Origin: CALMEC01 sp031366605
Lineage (GTDB): Bacteria; Actinomycetota; Thermoleophilia; Miltoncostaeales; Miltoncostaeaceae
DNA: 64,000 nucleotides
Assembly (NCBI GenBank): GCA_031366605.1
Contig: JANLOO010000023.1
Location: 1 to 64,000, forward strand
Direction of reading: 5' to 3'
Of the stretch, positions 1 through 7,907 are shown in pieces. Position numbers and translations under genes: made by a program. Below the pieces are notes generated by a model, which saw only the letters and a list, made by a program, of their open reading frames with translations, made no database searches and was not told the origin of the DNA. Numbering within the stretch: position 1 is the stretch's first letter; each line of letters opens with the position of its first letter.

Positions 1-2
1 GG

Positions 3-404
3 CAAGGCCAGCAGGCGACGGTTGGCGGCTACACGTTCACGGCGCAGGCGTTCGATCGCAGGCGCGACGCCAACAAGATGCGGGTCTCGGCCACGCTGCT
101 GGTCACCCGCGGCAACGACTCGGTCGCGACGCTCCGCCCCGCCAAAAACCGGTATCTGGCCAGCGGTGAATCAGGTGATGAGATCGCGATCACCGGCGGG
201 CTTCGTCGCGACATCTGGGTCAACCTGGCGGGATTGGCCGGCGGCGTGGCGACCGTCCACGTGTTCATCAACCCGCTCGTCTCATGGATCTGGTTCGGAG
301 GATTGCTGCTCCTGTTGGGCTCCGTCGTCGCCGCGTGGCCGAGCTCTGGTCACCGGATGCGTGCCCAGGCGCCCGCAGCCGACGAGCAACGCGCCCCCGC
401 CTGA
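3..404 (+). CDS. ccmF: Cytochrome c-type biogenesis protein CcmF, C-terminal end (partial)
   Basis: The reading frame is open from the left edge to a TGA at 402-404, about 133 residues, so only the C-terminus of the gene is in the window. CcmF is the membrane heme lyase subunit that attaches heme to apocytochrome c in system I maturation. The visible part has a periplasmic beta-rich stretch (GGYTFTAQAFDRRRDANKM) followed by the family-typical last membrane helix INPLVSWIWFGGLLLLLGS and a short polar tail. The next gene overlaps the stop by one base (TGATG) and looks like CcmI, which supports the call. Confidence 0.8.
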   Translation, partial: QGQQATVGGYTFTAQAFDRRRDANKMRVSATLLVTRGNDSVATLRPAKNRYLASGESGDEIAITGGLRRDIWVNLAGLAGGVATVHVFINPLVSWIWFGGLLLLLGSVVAAWPSSGHRMRAQAPAADEQRAPA

Positions 405-685
405 TGGGCCCCGCCATTCTGGTTGCAGTGGTCGGGTTCGTCGTCGTCGCGGCAGTGGCCTGGCCGCTCGTTCGCAACCGGGCCGAAGGGACGAGTCCCG
501 CCGACGGCGACGAACGGCGGCAGGCGTTGCAGGACGAAGTCGACCAGTCGCTGCGAGCTATTCGCGAGATCGAATTCGACTACAAAGCCGGCAATCTCGG
601 CGACGCCGACTTTGCCGAACTGGATGCCGCCGAGCGGGCTCGCGCAGCCGAGCTGTTGCGGCAGCGGGATGTGACTAAGGGCTGA
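404..685 (+). CDS. CcmI-like cytochrome c biogenesis membrane protein
   Basis: A 93-residue protein whose ATG overlaps the ccmF stop in TGATG. One N-terminal membrane helix (residues about 3-22) is followed by a charged helical segment with the pattern LQDEVDQSLRAIREIEFDYK, then GNLGDADFAELDAAERARAAELL. This matches the N-terminal part of CcmI/CycH, where a helix anchors a coiled coil whose motif resembles LRELEFDRAxGKLSEADY. The TPR domain of long CcmI proteins is absent, as in many Gram-positive versions. Its likely role is to hold apocytochrome or CcmF partners at the membrane. It is the last gene of the ccm operon; a short hairpin follows. Confidence 0.6.
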   Translation: MGPAILVAVVGFVVVAAVAWPLVRNRAEGTSPADGDERRQALQDEVDQSLRAIREIEFDYKAGNLGDADFAELDAAERARAAELLRQRDVTKG

Positions 686-688
686 CCG

Positions 689-707
689 TCACCCTGGATT
701 GGGGTGA
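689..707 (+). terminator. Short hairpin after the ccm operon
   Basis: TCACCC (689-694) pairs with GGGTGA (702-707) across a 7-base loop, starting four bases after the last ccm stop codon and followed by AAA. There is no U tract, so it is at best a weak terminator. Confidence 0.3.
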
Positions 708-760
708 AAATCGCGTTGCAGACCTGAGACCCGGTATCAAGAGCGGGATGCGAGCTGCCG

Positions 761-783
761 ACATACGTCCTACGGAAGTATGT
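761..783. promoter_or_regulatory. Nine-base-pair near-perfect palindrome in the leader of the M23 peptidase gene
   Basis: The arms ACATAC (761-766) and GTATGT (778-783) enclose TCC (768-770) and GGA (774-776), so nine pairs form around one internal G/A mismatch and a TAC centre. It lies about 160 bases upstream of the peptidase start in a 260-base non-coding stretch. It could be an operator for a dimeric regulator or an RNA hairpin. Confidence 0.4.
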
Positions 784-929
784 GAATTGCGGCTGGTTCG
801 TGATTTGTTGAGACCGGCGGGGTTGACCTCGTCCGGAACTGGTGCCAGAGTGACCGCCGTTCAACCGCTTCCCCAGGAGCACCTCCCGCCCGGCGTTCTC
901 TGCCGACAGCGGGGGTGACTTACAGCCCA

Positions 930-947
930 ACTGGCAATACCGCCAGT
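930..947 (+). promoter_or_regulatory. Hairpin next to the peptidase ribosome site
   Basis: ACTGGC (930-935) and GCCAGT (942-947) form a perfect 6-base-pair stem with a 6-base loop. It ends seven bases before AAAGGAG (954-960) and covers the GTG at 946. It could shape access to the translation start. Confidence 0.35.
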
Positions 948-1896
948 GGCGAAAAAGGAGCCTCTGATTACCAACGTCCGACCGCGCGACTTCGTCGCCT
1001 CCGGCCGGCCCCGAGGAGTCGTAGGGTGGGTTTTGCTCCTCGCGACCCTGATCGTGGTTCCGGCCGCGGTTGCCGTCGATGTCCCATTGCCTGGTGCGCC
1101 CGAGGTCATCTCCGCAGGCGCCCCGCCCGAACCGCTGACCGTTGTCGCCGACACCTCACGGGTACTCGGTGCCCGTACCCTGCGCGTCGGTGCCGTCGGC
1201 ACTGACGTGCGTGAGTTCCAAAGGATTCTGCGCAAGCGCGGATTCACGCTCGGCATCGACGGCGCGTATGGCCTCAAGACCCGCAACGCGGTCAAGTCGC
1301 TGCAAAAACGCCTCAAGATGCGCCAGACCGGCATCGCCACCGCGGTGTTGCTCAAGCGCCTGGGGATCACGATCCGCGACGTGCAGAGCGGCACACCCGC
1401 ACCCACCCCACCCACCGCGCCGGTCGACCCGTCGAACTACCCCCTCGCCGGGCCCAACGCCGCAACGGGTGTCTACCTCAAGGCGTTCCCGGTCGCCGGC
1501 AAGCACACGTACACCAACGACTACGGCGCGCCCCGGTCGCAAGGCAGCCACCAGGGCAACGACGTCATGGCAGCCCGCGGCGTGCCCGTGCGTGCGGTCG
1601 CGGCCGGGACGATCAAGCGACTGACCCGTGTTGAGACGGGCTTGGGTGGTATCTGGATCTGGCTCAAAGACACGCAGGGCAACGAGTACTACTTTGCCCA
1701 CCTCAACAGCATCACGGAGGGGATCGACGTTGGCACGGTCGTCACGGCCGGACAGGTCATCGGGGGCGTCGGCAACACCGGTGACGCACGCTACGGTGCG
1801 ACTCACCTGCATTTCGAGGTCCATCCCGGCGGTGGGGCCGCGGTCAACCCGTACACGGATCTTCTGGCAGTCGACCCGGAGCCGCCGACGCGTTAG
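946..1896 (+). CDS. Secreted M23 peptidase with peptidoglycan-binding domain
   Basis: A 316-residue exported protein. An N-terminal hydrophobic signal (VGWVLLLATLIVVPAAVA, about residues 26-43) is followed by a PG_binding_1 repeat (LRVGAVGTDVREFQRILRKR, about 82-140). After a Pro/Ala linker comes an M23 endopeptidase domain with the zinc motifs HQGND (HxxxD) and HLHFEVH. It should cut cross-links in the cell-wall peptide. The GTG at 946 lies inside a hairpin (930-947) and has no ribosome site. An AAAGGAG at 954-960 instead points to in-frame CTG at 964 or ATT at 967, so the true start is uncertain. The following gene is a second M23 enzyme in the same orientation. Confidence 0.85.
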   Translation: MAKKEPLITNVRPRDFVASGRPRGVVGWVLLLATLIVVPAAVAVDVPLPGAPEVISAGAPPEPLTVVADTSRVLGARTLRVGAVGTDVREFQRILRKRGFTLGIDGAYGLKTRNAVKSLQKRLKMRQTGIATAVLLKRLGITIRDVQSGTPAPTPPTAPVDPSNYPLAGPNAATGVYLKAFPVAGKHTYTNDYGAPRSQGSHQGNDVMAARGVPVRAVAAGTIKRLTRVETGLGGIWIWLKDTQGNEYYFAHLNSITEGIDVGTVVTAGQVIGGVGNTGDARYGATHLHFEVHPGGGAAVNPYTDLLAVDPEPPTR

Positions 1897-1962
1897 CGGA
1901 CGTCCGTCGCGACCCCTCCAAAGCCAGGCAGGGGTCGGTCGCTCCGCTGCGTATTACGTCTT

Positions 1963-3129
1963 GTGACATTCCGTCTGAAAATTGGCGCGCTTGCCCTGGC
2001 TGCGACCTCGCTCCTCGCCGTCGGCATCGTCAACGAGTCCGAGGGCGCTCGCAGTCTGGGTCAAGTCGAGCAGCGCGCACGTGATGCCCGGGCGCGTGAG
2101 GGTGTGCTGACGAGCGACGTGTCACGGTTCAACAACCGGATTCGTGCGGTCGAGGTGCGCCTGGCGCCCGTCGAAGCCCGGTGGCGTGTGCTCAATGGCG
2201 AGCTTCTGACCCTGCGGACGCACCGGCAGGCGCTGACGGTGCAACTCGACACCGAGATCGCGCGACTGACCAAGCTGCGTGCCACGCTCAAACGCCAGCG
2301 GGCGACGCTCGCCAAGCGCATCTCGGTCGCATATCGCGTCGGCTCCCCGACCATCCTCGAGGTGCTGTTGCGCTCTGGGAGCATCAGCGACGCGTCGTCG
2401 GTGCGCGAGAACCTGGAGCGGGTCACCGACCAGGACAAAGGGCTGATCATCGCCACGCGGACCAACGCCGACGCGTCGCGCACGTCCGCCGCACGCATCA
2501 AGGACACGCGCAACGAGGTCTTCAGGACCGAGCAGCGCGTCGGCGTCGCCGAGGCCGAAGCGGCTCAGGCGGTTGCGATCATCGCGACCGAGAAGAACAA
2601 GCTCGTCGCCGCTCGTGGCGCCCTCGCCACGCTGCTGTCCAAGGTCAAGGGCGACCGCAAGGAACTCGAAGCCGAGGCACGTGGTTTGCGGGCCCGCTCG
2701 GCGAAGCTCGCTGCCCAGATCCGATCGGGATCGGTCAACGTGCCGTCAACGGTGAGCGTGGGTGGGAGTGGGCAGTTCTCGTGGCCGGTCAGCGGGCCGA
2801 TCACGTCCGGGTTTGGATTTCGCTGGGGCCGCATGCACGAGGGGATCGACCTCGGTGTGGGTTTCGGTACCCCGATCGGGGCCGCCGCTGCAGGAACGGT
2901 CATCGTGGCCGGTTGGAGCGGCGGCTACGGCAACCTGGTGGTGGTCTCACACGGGACGATCTCGACCGCGTACGGGCACATGAGCAGCATCGCGGTCTCC
3001 AGTGGTCAGCAGGTCAGCCGTGGGACGGTGCTGGGTGCGGTGGGAAGCACCGGCCACTCAACCGGCCCGCACCTGCACTTCGAAGTCCGTGTCAATGGCA
3101 CGCCGCAGAACCCGGTCAACTACTTGTAG
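1963..3129 (+). CDS. EnvC/NlpD-like M23 peptidase with coiled coil
   Basis: A 388-residue protein starting at GTG. A signal sequence (LKIGALALAATSLLAVGIV) precedes a long coiled coil rich in Arg, Leu and Ala (about residues 30-255), then a C-terminal M23 domain. The zinc and catalytic motifs are HEGID (HxxxD), YGHM and GPHLHFEVR. The architecture is that of EnvC and related factors, which either cleave peptidoglycan cross-links or activate amidases. All metal ligands are present, so it is probably an active endopeptidase. It lies 66 bases downstream of the other M23 gene, and its stop overlaps the convergent DUF2752 gene by 14 bases. Confidence 0.85.
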   Translation: MTFRLKIGALALAATSLLAVGIVNESEGARSLGQVEQRARDARAREGVLTSDVSRFNNRIRAVEVRLAPVEARWRVLNGELLTLRTHRQALTVQLDTEIARLTKLRATLKRQRATLAKRISVAYRVGSPTILEVLLRSGSISDASSVRENLERVTDQDKGLIIATRTNADASRTSAARIKDTRNEVFRTEQRVGVAEAEAAQAVAIIATEKNKLVAARGALATLLSKVKGDRKELEAEARGLRARSAKLAAQIRSGSVNVPSTVSVGGSGQFSWPVSGPITSGFGFRWGRMHEGIDLGVGFGTPIGAAAAGTVIVAGWSGGYGNLVVVSHGTISTAYGHMSSIAVSSGQQVSRGTVLGAVGSTGHSTGPHLHFEVRVNGTPQNPVNYL

Positions 3130-3577
3130 CGAGGCCGGGCAGCGTGCCGGAGAGCCGCAGCGCCCACGCGACCACCACGATGGCGACCGCTGCCACCGCT
3201 CCCCAAGCTGGGAATCGCAGGCCGCGACGGCGGATCAGTGCGACAGGTCCCAACACCAGCAGCGTGATCGTGACCGCGAGCACGAGTGGAATCGCAGGCG
3301 CCTGTGACAGTCCCGCCAGAAAGTCGCCGTTCCCGAACGAAATCAGGCTGTGGGTCATTCCGCACAGCGGGCATGGAAGTCCGGTCGATGCGCGCAGCGG
3401 GCAGGTGACGATCGATCGAGCGGCGCCATTGACCACTCCACTGGCGCCCAGGGCGACAGCGGCCGCCGCGGCGCCGGCGAGTGCGGTCGCGATGGCAAGG
3501 GGCGCACCCGAGATCGTGTGCGTTCCCCTGGTCGGTTTTCGCTCGCGAAACGAGCCCGAACGGTCGACGAGGATCAT
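3116..3577 (-). CDS. DUF2752 membrane protein
   Basis: A 153-residue protein with several hydrophobic segments and the DUF2752 signature CPLCGMTHS (about residue 69), where canonical members have CPxCGxTR. The function of the family is not established. The start ATG lies three bases after the stop of the DUF4190-like gene, so the two form an operon. The C-terminus overlaps the end of the opposing M23 gene by 14 bases. Confidence 0.75.
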   Translation of the reverse strand: MILVDRSGSFRERKPTRGTHTISGAPLAIATALAGAAAAAVALGASGVVNGAARSIVTCPLRASTGLPCPLCGMTHSLISFGNGDFLAGLSQAPAIPLVLAVTITLLVLGPVALIRRRGLRFPAWGAVAAVAIVVVAWALRLSGTLPGLATSS

Positions 3578-3580
3578 GGC

Positions 3581-3844
3581 TTAACTGTTGCCGATGTTCC
3601 CGCTCGCGGCGAGGATGATCACCACGACGAACGTGATCACCAGGAACGCCGTGCCGATGATCCCCAGGACCTTCCCCGCGGTGGCGAGGCCCTCGCCGTC
3701 GTAGCCTTCGGAGCGCGCCAGCGCTTCGGCCTTCTTGCCCTGTTGCCAGGCGAATGGGGCGAGCAGGCCGCAGATCACGATGCCGAGGATGCCGAGCACC
3801 AGTGACGTGACTGCGCCGGGAGCTTTTTCACGTCGAGTATCCAT
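3581..3844 (-). CDS. DUF4190-like small membrane protein
   Basis: An 87-residue protein starting with MDTRREKAPGAV. It has two membrane helices (SLVLGILGIVICGLLAPFAW and GIIGTAFLVITFVVVIILAA) separated by a Gln/Lys-rich loop, a pattern typical of DUF4190 proteins. An upstream in-frame ATG would add 16 residues. The shorter start is preferred because a TAGCGT -10 box sits seven bases before it, fitting a leaderless transcript. That box lies at the very end of the upstream UDG gene. It is followed closely by the DUF2752 gene. Function unknown. Confidence 0.65.
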   Translation of the reverse strand: MDTRREKAPGAVTSLVLGILGIVICGLLAPFAWQQGKKAEALARSEGYDGEGLATAGKVLGIIGTAFLVITFVVVIILAASGNIGNS

Positions 3845-3851
3845 GACCAGG

Positions 3852-3857
3852 ACGCTA
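3852..3857 (-). promoter_or_regulatory. Leaderless -10 box for the DUF4190-DUF2752 pair
   Basis: Read on the minus strand the box is TAGCGT, with seven bases to the ATG at 3844. It overlaps the stop codon region of the upstream UDG gene. Confidence 0.45.
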
Positions 3858-4556
3858 CAGCCGGTCTCGGCTGGTCTGCGACGGATCGGCACGGGCGGCG
3901 AGCTGATGAGACCGTGTCAGGACCTCGTCCAGCATTGCCGGGGTCAGGCGGCCGGTGAACGTGTTTTGCTGGCTGGGGTGGTATGAGCCCATGAGCGTGT
4001 ACGGGCCGATGGTGGCCTCGGTGGCATGGCCGAACTTGGGCCACGGGCGGGGTGGATTGAGCAGTCGGAGGGTCGTCGTCCAAGCGAAGCCCCCGAGTGC
4101 GAGCAGGACTCGGGCGTTGGCACACACCGCGAGCTCACGTGCCAGGAAGGGGCGGCAGGCGTGCTCTTCGTCGGGCGTCGGCTTGTTGGCGGGTGGGGCG
4201 CATCGGACCGCGGCGGTCATGCGGCAGCCGATCAGTTGGAGGCCATCGTCGATTCGGTCCGAGGTCGGCTGAGACGCGAGGCCTGCTCGGTACATGGCCG
4301 ACACCAGGAAGTCCGCACTGCGATCGCCTGTGAACACGCGACCGGTGCGGTTGGCGCCGTGAGCGGCAGGCGCCAGCCCGATGATCACCAACCAGGGGTC
4401 GGTGTCGCCGAATCCGGTGATCGGCCGTGCCCAATACACATCGTCGCGGAACGCCGCGCGCTTCTCGCGACCCACGCGTTCGCGCCACTCGACCAGACGT
4501 GGGCACATCCGGCAGGACACGATGTCGTCGTCGAGGTGCGCCAAGTCGTTGTTCAG
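3855..4556 (-). CDS. Family-5 (type b) uracil-DNA glycosylase
   Basis: The protein is about 233 residues. It begins with a cysteine motif of the 4Fe-4S type (CRMCPRL) and contains the family-5 active-site block GLAPAAHGANRTGRVF and the second motif HPSQQN. Other UDG iron-sulfur cysteines are visible (GCRMTAAVRC). It removes uracil and related deaminated bases from DNA. The first ATG/GTG/TTG-type start is TTG at 4544, but a CTG four codons upstream (4556) has AAAGGG placed five bases before it and gives MNNDLAHLDDD, the usual length. I prefer CTG. It is followed directly by the DUF4190-like gene, which appears to have its own promoter. Confidence 0.85.
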   Translation of the reverse strand: MNNDLAHLDDDIVSCRMCPRLVEWRERVGREKRAAFRDDVYWARPITGFGDTDPWLVIIGLAPAAHGANRTGRVFTGDRSADFLVSAMYRAGLASQPTSDRIDDGLQLIGCRMTAAVRCAPPANKPTPDEEHACRPFLARELAVCANARVLLALGGFAWTTTLRLLNPPRPWPKFGHATEATIGPYTLMGSYHPSQQNTFTGRLTPAMLDEVLTRSHQLAARADPSQTSRDRL

Positions 4557-4661
4557 GGTGTCCCTTTTTGGTCACGGGGCGTCAGGGTCCTGTCCATGGC
4601 TCCCGGCCGCGCAGGAATTCTGACCGGGTTGGCGGCGGGCGTGATCGGCGGCCTCATCCCG

Positions 4662-5321
4662 CTACTCGCCTGAGAGGTGCTCGCGGAGGAACGCGACCGT
4701 GCCCGCCTGCACGACGGGATCATGCTGCAACGACGTGTGATGGCCGCCCATCGCGATCCGCAGATACCGCGGTTGCGGACTGAGCGCGAAGAGCTGCTGT
4801 GACCACTGCCATGGCACCAGTTCGTCGCCTGTGGCGTGCCAGTAGCCGCGGGCGATTGCGTCGTCGTGTGCGACGACGTCCTGCAGCGGCATGTCGAGTG
4901 CCCACGTCAGACCGCGGCGGTGTGCGAGGCCGTCCTGATGCGCCGGACAGATTGCGGCGACGGCGCGCACCGCGGGGTGTCGGACTCCGGCGTGGAGTGC
5001 GAGGAACCCTCCCAGCGACGAACCACGTATACCGAGCGCGCAGGCGCCTTCGGCCGTCAACCAGTCGAGTGCAGCAATGACGTCGTCGACCATGCCGGCG
5101 TCCGTTGTCCCGCCGCTGTCGCCGTGTCCGCGAAGGTCGAGGGCGAGGGCGTTGATTCCTACCGCTGCGAGCCGGGCGGCGTAGTCACCGTGGTTGGCGC
5201 GTCCGCTCCCGTAGCCGTGCAGCACCACAACCCCCGGCGCGCCGGCATCGACCCACCACACATCACCGGCGAGCTGAGGTCCGCCGGGCGCGGCAAGGGT
5301 GATCGGTCGTGGCGTGCTCAG
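4662..5321 (-). CDS. Alpha/beta hydrolase
   Basis: A 219-residue protein of the dienelactone hydrolase-like/peptidase S9-like alpha/beta fold. It has HGYGSGR (oxyanion region, about residue 35), the nucleophile elbow GSSLGG (Ser about 102) and a late GGHHTSLQHD that supplies the catalytic His. No ATG, GTG or TTG is available ahead of the conserved N-terminal strand. A CTG at 5321 overlaps the transaldolase stop as CTGA, exactly like the ATGA and GTGA couplings used elsewhere in this window, and gives MSTPRPITLAAPGG. A GTG at 5261 would cut off the first strand. Substrate unknown. Confidence 0.7.
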   Translation of the reverse strand: MSTPRPITLAAPGGPQLAGDVWWVDAGAPGVVVLHGYGSGRANHGDYAARLAAVGINALALDLRGHGDSGGTTDAGMVDDVIAALDWLTAEGACALGIRGSSLGGFLALHAGVRHPAVRAVAAICPAHQDGLAHRRGLTWALDMPLQDVVAHDDAIARGYWHATGDELVPWQWSQQLFALSPQPRYLRIAMGGHHTSLQHDPVVQAGTVAFLREHLSGE

Positions 5322-6424
5322 ACGGTCTGGACTGCCTGGCTTCGCGCGACGATCCCCTGGATCAGCTGCGCGAACGACGCTGCGAACTTCTCGACGCCTT
5401 CGCGTTCGAGGAGCGCGGTCACGTCGTCGTAGTCGACACCTGCGGCCGCGATGTCCGCGAGCAGCTGTCGCGCCTCTTCCAGGTCCGTCGACAGGGTCAA
5501 GGTGGGCTCTCCGTGGTTCTGGAACGCGCGGATCGTCTCCTCGGGCATCGTGTTGACGGTGTCGGGACCGATCAGCTCCGTGACGTACAGGGTGTCGCTG
5601 TAGTCCGGATCCTTGGTCGAGGTCGAGGCCCACAGGCACCGCTGTGTCCTGGCGCCGCTTGCGGCGAGGGCCTGCCACCGAGGTCCGGAGAAGAGTTCAT
5701 GGAACCGCTCGTAGGCGAGTTTGGCGTTCGCGACCGCCAGCTTGCCCTTGAGATGGTCGTGACCGCCGACGGCATCAATGCGCTTGTCCGCCTCACTGTC
5801 CACCCGCGAGACGAAGAAACTCGCCACCGAATGCACGATCGAGGGATCGCCGCCGTCCTCGACCAGGCGCTCAAGCCCGGCGATGTAGGCCTCGGCGACC
5901 TCGGCGTAGCGCTCGAGCGAGAAGATCAGTGTCACGTTGATGCTGTGCCCGCGGGCGATCATCTCCTCGATCGCAGCGAGGCCGGGCTTGGTGGCCGGGA
6001 TCTTGACCAGCAGGTTGGGCTTGTTGATCTCGGTGTGCAAGCGCATGGCCTCGTCGAGGGTGGCCTCGACGTTGAACGCGAACGTCGGATCGACCTCCAT
6101 CGACACGTAGCCGTCCGCGCCTTTTGTGGCTTCCCATATGGGGTGCAGCAGATCGCAGGCGTCCGAGACGTCGCGTGAGGCCAGGGCGACGAAGATCTCC
6201 TTGGGGTCCTGCGTGCGGGTCAGCACCTCTCGCAGCTGCGCGTCATAGGAGTCGCCCTCGGCGAGCGCCTTCTGAAAAATCGTGGGGTTGGACGTCACGC
6301 CGACGACGGCGTCGTCACGCGTCATCTGCTCGAGTTCACCGCTCTCCAACAGGTTGCGCGAGAGGTAGTCGACCCACACGCTTTGTCCAAGCGCCGAGAG
6401 TCGATGAAGGGGAGAGCTGGCCAC
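5318..6424 (-). CDS. tal: Transaldolase
   Basis: A 368-residue transaldolase of the long actinobacterial/cyanobacterial type. It transfers a dihydroxyacetone unit between sugar phosphates in the non-oxidative pentose phosphate pathway. The Schiff-base lysine is K141 in LLVKIPAT, and the N-terminal SNPTIF and downstream INVTLIFS blocks are intact. The GTG at 6424 is chosen because GGAGG sits six bases upstream; longer forms add unrelated sequence. Transketolase and glucose-6-phosphate dehydrogenase genes are not nearby. Its stop overlaps the next gene's start as CTGA. Confidence 0.93.
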   Translation of the reverse strand: MASSPLHRLSALGQSVWVDYLSRNLLESGELEQMTRDDAVVGVTSNPTIFQKALAEGDSYDAQLREVLTRTQDPKEIFVALASRDVSDACDLLHPIWEATKGADGYVSMEVDPTFAFNVEATLDEAMRLHTEINKPNLLVKIPATKPGLAAIEEMIARGHSINVTLIFSLERYAEVAEAYIAGLERLVEDGGDPSIVHSVASFFVSRVDSEADKRIDAVGGHDHLKGKLAVANAKLAYERFHELFSGPRWQALAASGARTQRCLWASTSTKDPDYSDTLYVTELIGPDTVNTMPEETIRAFQNHGEPTLTLSTDLEEARQLLADIAAAGVDYDDVTALLEREGVEKFAASFAQLIQGIVARSQAVQTV

Positions 6425-6779
6425 GGGTGTCCTCCAAGGTTCGATCCTCATGGGAGGGTAGCGCCTCAGCACGATCTCGGACGGACGTTGGCGTGCCGCG
6501 GGGAGGCGCCTTCCCAAAGGGAGCGTCCTGAACTGCCAGGACGCGGATCCTCGGATGACGAGAACGCGACAACCGACGCCCTCGGACCGGCTCGATCAGC
6601 GGTCGCGTCCAACCATCCAGACACGGCCCGCCATCCATATGTGTCGTCTCTGTCACTCTCTGTCACACGTCGTGTAACCATTGGCCGGGGCGTCCGTGAT
6701 CAAATGGCCATTTCGGCGCCCGCGATCACATCGATGGTTGACGGGACGCGGGCGTTGCGCGGGACTCCCGAGCTGATCG
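6425..6779. other. 355-base non-coding stretch upstream of tal
   Basis: No credible gene is visible on either strand. It contains a perfect tandem 10-base repeat (TCTCTGTCAC at 6647-6656 and 6657-6666) running directly into ACACG-T-CGTGT (6665-6675). A TACCCT, read on the minus strand, lies about 30 bases before the tal start. The stretch probably carries the tal promoter and the end of the preceding dehydrogenase transcript. Confidence 0.5.
6647..6675. repeat. Tandem 10-base repeat with abutting palindrome
   Basis: Two perfect copies of TCTCTGTCAC are followed by ACACG-T-CGTGT, the repeat and palindrome sharing two bases. On the minus strand it reads as GTGACAGAGA twice. It lies about 225 bases upstream of the tal start and may be a regulator-binding array. 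Confidence 0.45.
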
Positions 6780-7907
6780 TCAGTCTGCGAGCTTCAAGTC
6801 CGCCACGATCGCGGCCAAAAATCGGGCTCCTTCGCCACCGGCGACCGCCCGGTGGTCGACCGTCAACGACAGCGGGAGGACGCGGTGTACCACCGGCTGA
6901 CCGTCGACTGCCACGACGCGTGGCGCTGCCCGGCCGGCGCCCAGGATCGCGACCTGCGGTGGAACGACCACGAGGACCGCGTGGCGGCCGCCGAGGGAGC
7001 CGAAGTTCGACAGGGTGATCGTCGCTCCGCGCAGGTCCTCGATCGGGATGGAGCGATCACGAACGGCTGCGATGAGTTCGTTCAGACGTTCGCGCGCGGC
7101 CTGCGGCGCCAAGGTCTCCGCGTTGCGGAGCACCGGAACGAACAACCCGTCCGGCGAATCCACCGCGATGCCCAGATCGATGTGGGCGTGCACCTTGCGG
7201 CCGGTCGCGCCGGTCTGCAACCAGGCGTTGAGCGATGGCTCGGCCTTGCATCCCACGCAGATTGCACGAATCAGGCGCGCCGTCGCGTCGCTTCCTTGCG
7301 GCCAAGCGTCGACGTCGACTTCGTCGGTGATCGTCGCCGGCACCACCTCGGCGCCCGAGCGGGTCATGGCCTCGGCCATTGCTCGCCGCGGGCCGCGCAG
7401 ATCCTCGAAAATGCTCTCTTCGTCTGACGGATCTTGGGCGGCGCGCTCCACGTCGGCTGCCGTCGCGAGCCCGCCGGGGCCTGTCGGCGTCACCTCGGTC
7501 AGGTCGACGCCCAGGCGTTTGGCCAGGGCACGTACCGCCGGCGACGCTTGCACGATGCCTCCGGCTGCGACCGGCATGCGCGGTGCAGGTGTGACGGAGA
7601 TGGCCGGTGGCCCTGACGCCGGTGCGGCGGTGTCGGGGACGGTTCCGACGATCCCGGTGAACTCGGGTGCGGCGCCCTCGGCAAAGTCCACGAGCGCGTG
7701 GCCGACCTCCACGATGTCACCCACCGCGCCATGAAGCTCGGCGATACGACCACCCCACGGGGCCGGGATCTCGACCACGGCCTTGTCGGTCTCGACCGCG
7801 ACGAGCGGTTGGTCGGCGACGACGCTGTCGCCGACCGAGACGTGCCACGCGACGATCTCGGCTTCGTGCAGGCCTTCGCCCAGATCGGGCAGGACGAACG
7901 TTCTCAT
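6780..7907 (-). CDS. Dihydrolipoamide acyltransferase (E2) of a 2-oxoacid dehydrogenase
   Basis: A 375-residue E2 with one lipoyl domain (lipoyl lysine K42 in VETDKAVVE), an E1/E3-binding domain (SPAVRALAKRLGVDL, about residues 125-160) and a C-terminal acyltransferase domain. The active-site block, usually HRxxDG, here reads DHRAVAGGEGARFL: the catalytic His remains but the Asp is Ala. The ATG lies one codon after the E1beta stop (4-base overlap). It forms the core of a complex with E1alpha and E1beta encoded just upstream. The acyl substrate (branched-chain or pyruvate) cannot be decided. No E3 gene is nearby. Confidence 0.85.
   Translation of the reverse strand: MRTFVLPDLGEGLHEAEIVAWHVSVGDSVVADQPLVAVETDKAVVEIPAPWGGRIAELHGAVGDIVEVGHALVDFAEGAAPEFTGIVGTVPDTAAPASGPPAISVTPAPRMPVAAGGIVQASPAVRALAKRLGVDLTEVTPTGPGGLATAADVERAAQDPSDEESIFEDLRGPRRAMAEAMTRSGAEVVPATITDEVDVDAWPQGSDATARLIRAICVGCKAEPSLNAWLQTGATGRKVHAHIDLGIAVDSPDGLFVPVLRNAETLAPQAARERLNELIAAVRDRSIPIEDLRGATITLSNFGSLGGRHAVLVVVPPQVAILGAGRAAPRVVAVDGQPVVHRVLPLSLTVDHRAVAGGEGARFLAAIVADLKLAD

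Noticed and set aside
686..945. Possible c-di-AMP (ydaO) or cobalamin riboswitch upstream of the M23 gene.
   Set aside because: Consensus blocks of these classes could not be matched; kept only as an unexplained structured leader.
4596..4673. A 25-residue plus-strand ORF (starts MAPGRAGILTGL) with a hydrophobic core, between UDG and the hydrolase.
   Set aside because: No ribosome site or -10 box, opposite strand to a compact operon; too short to support.
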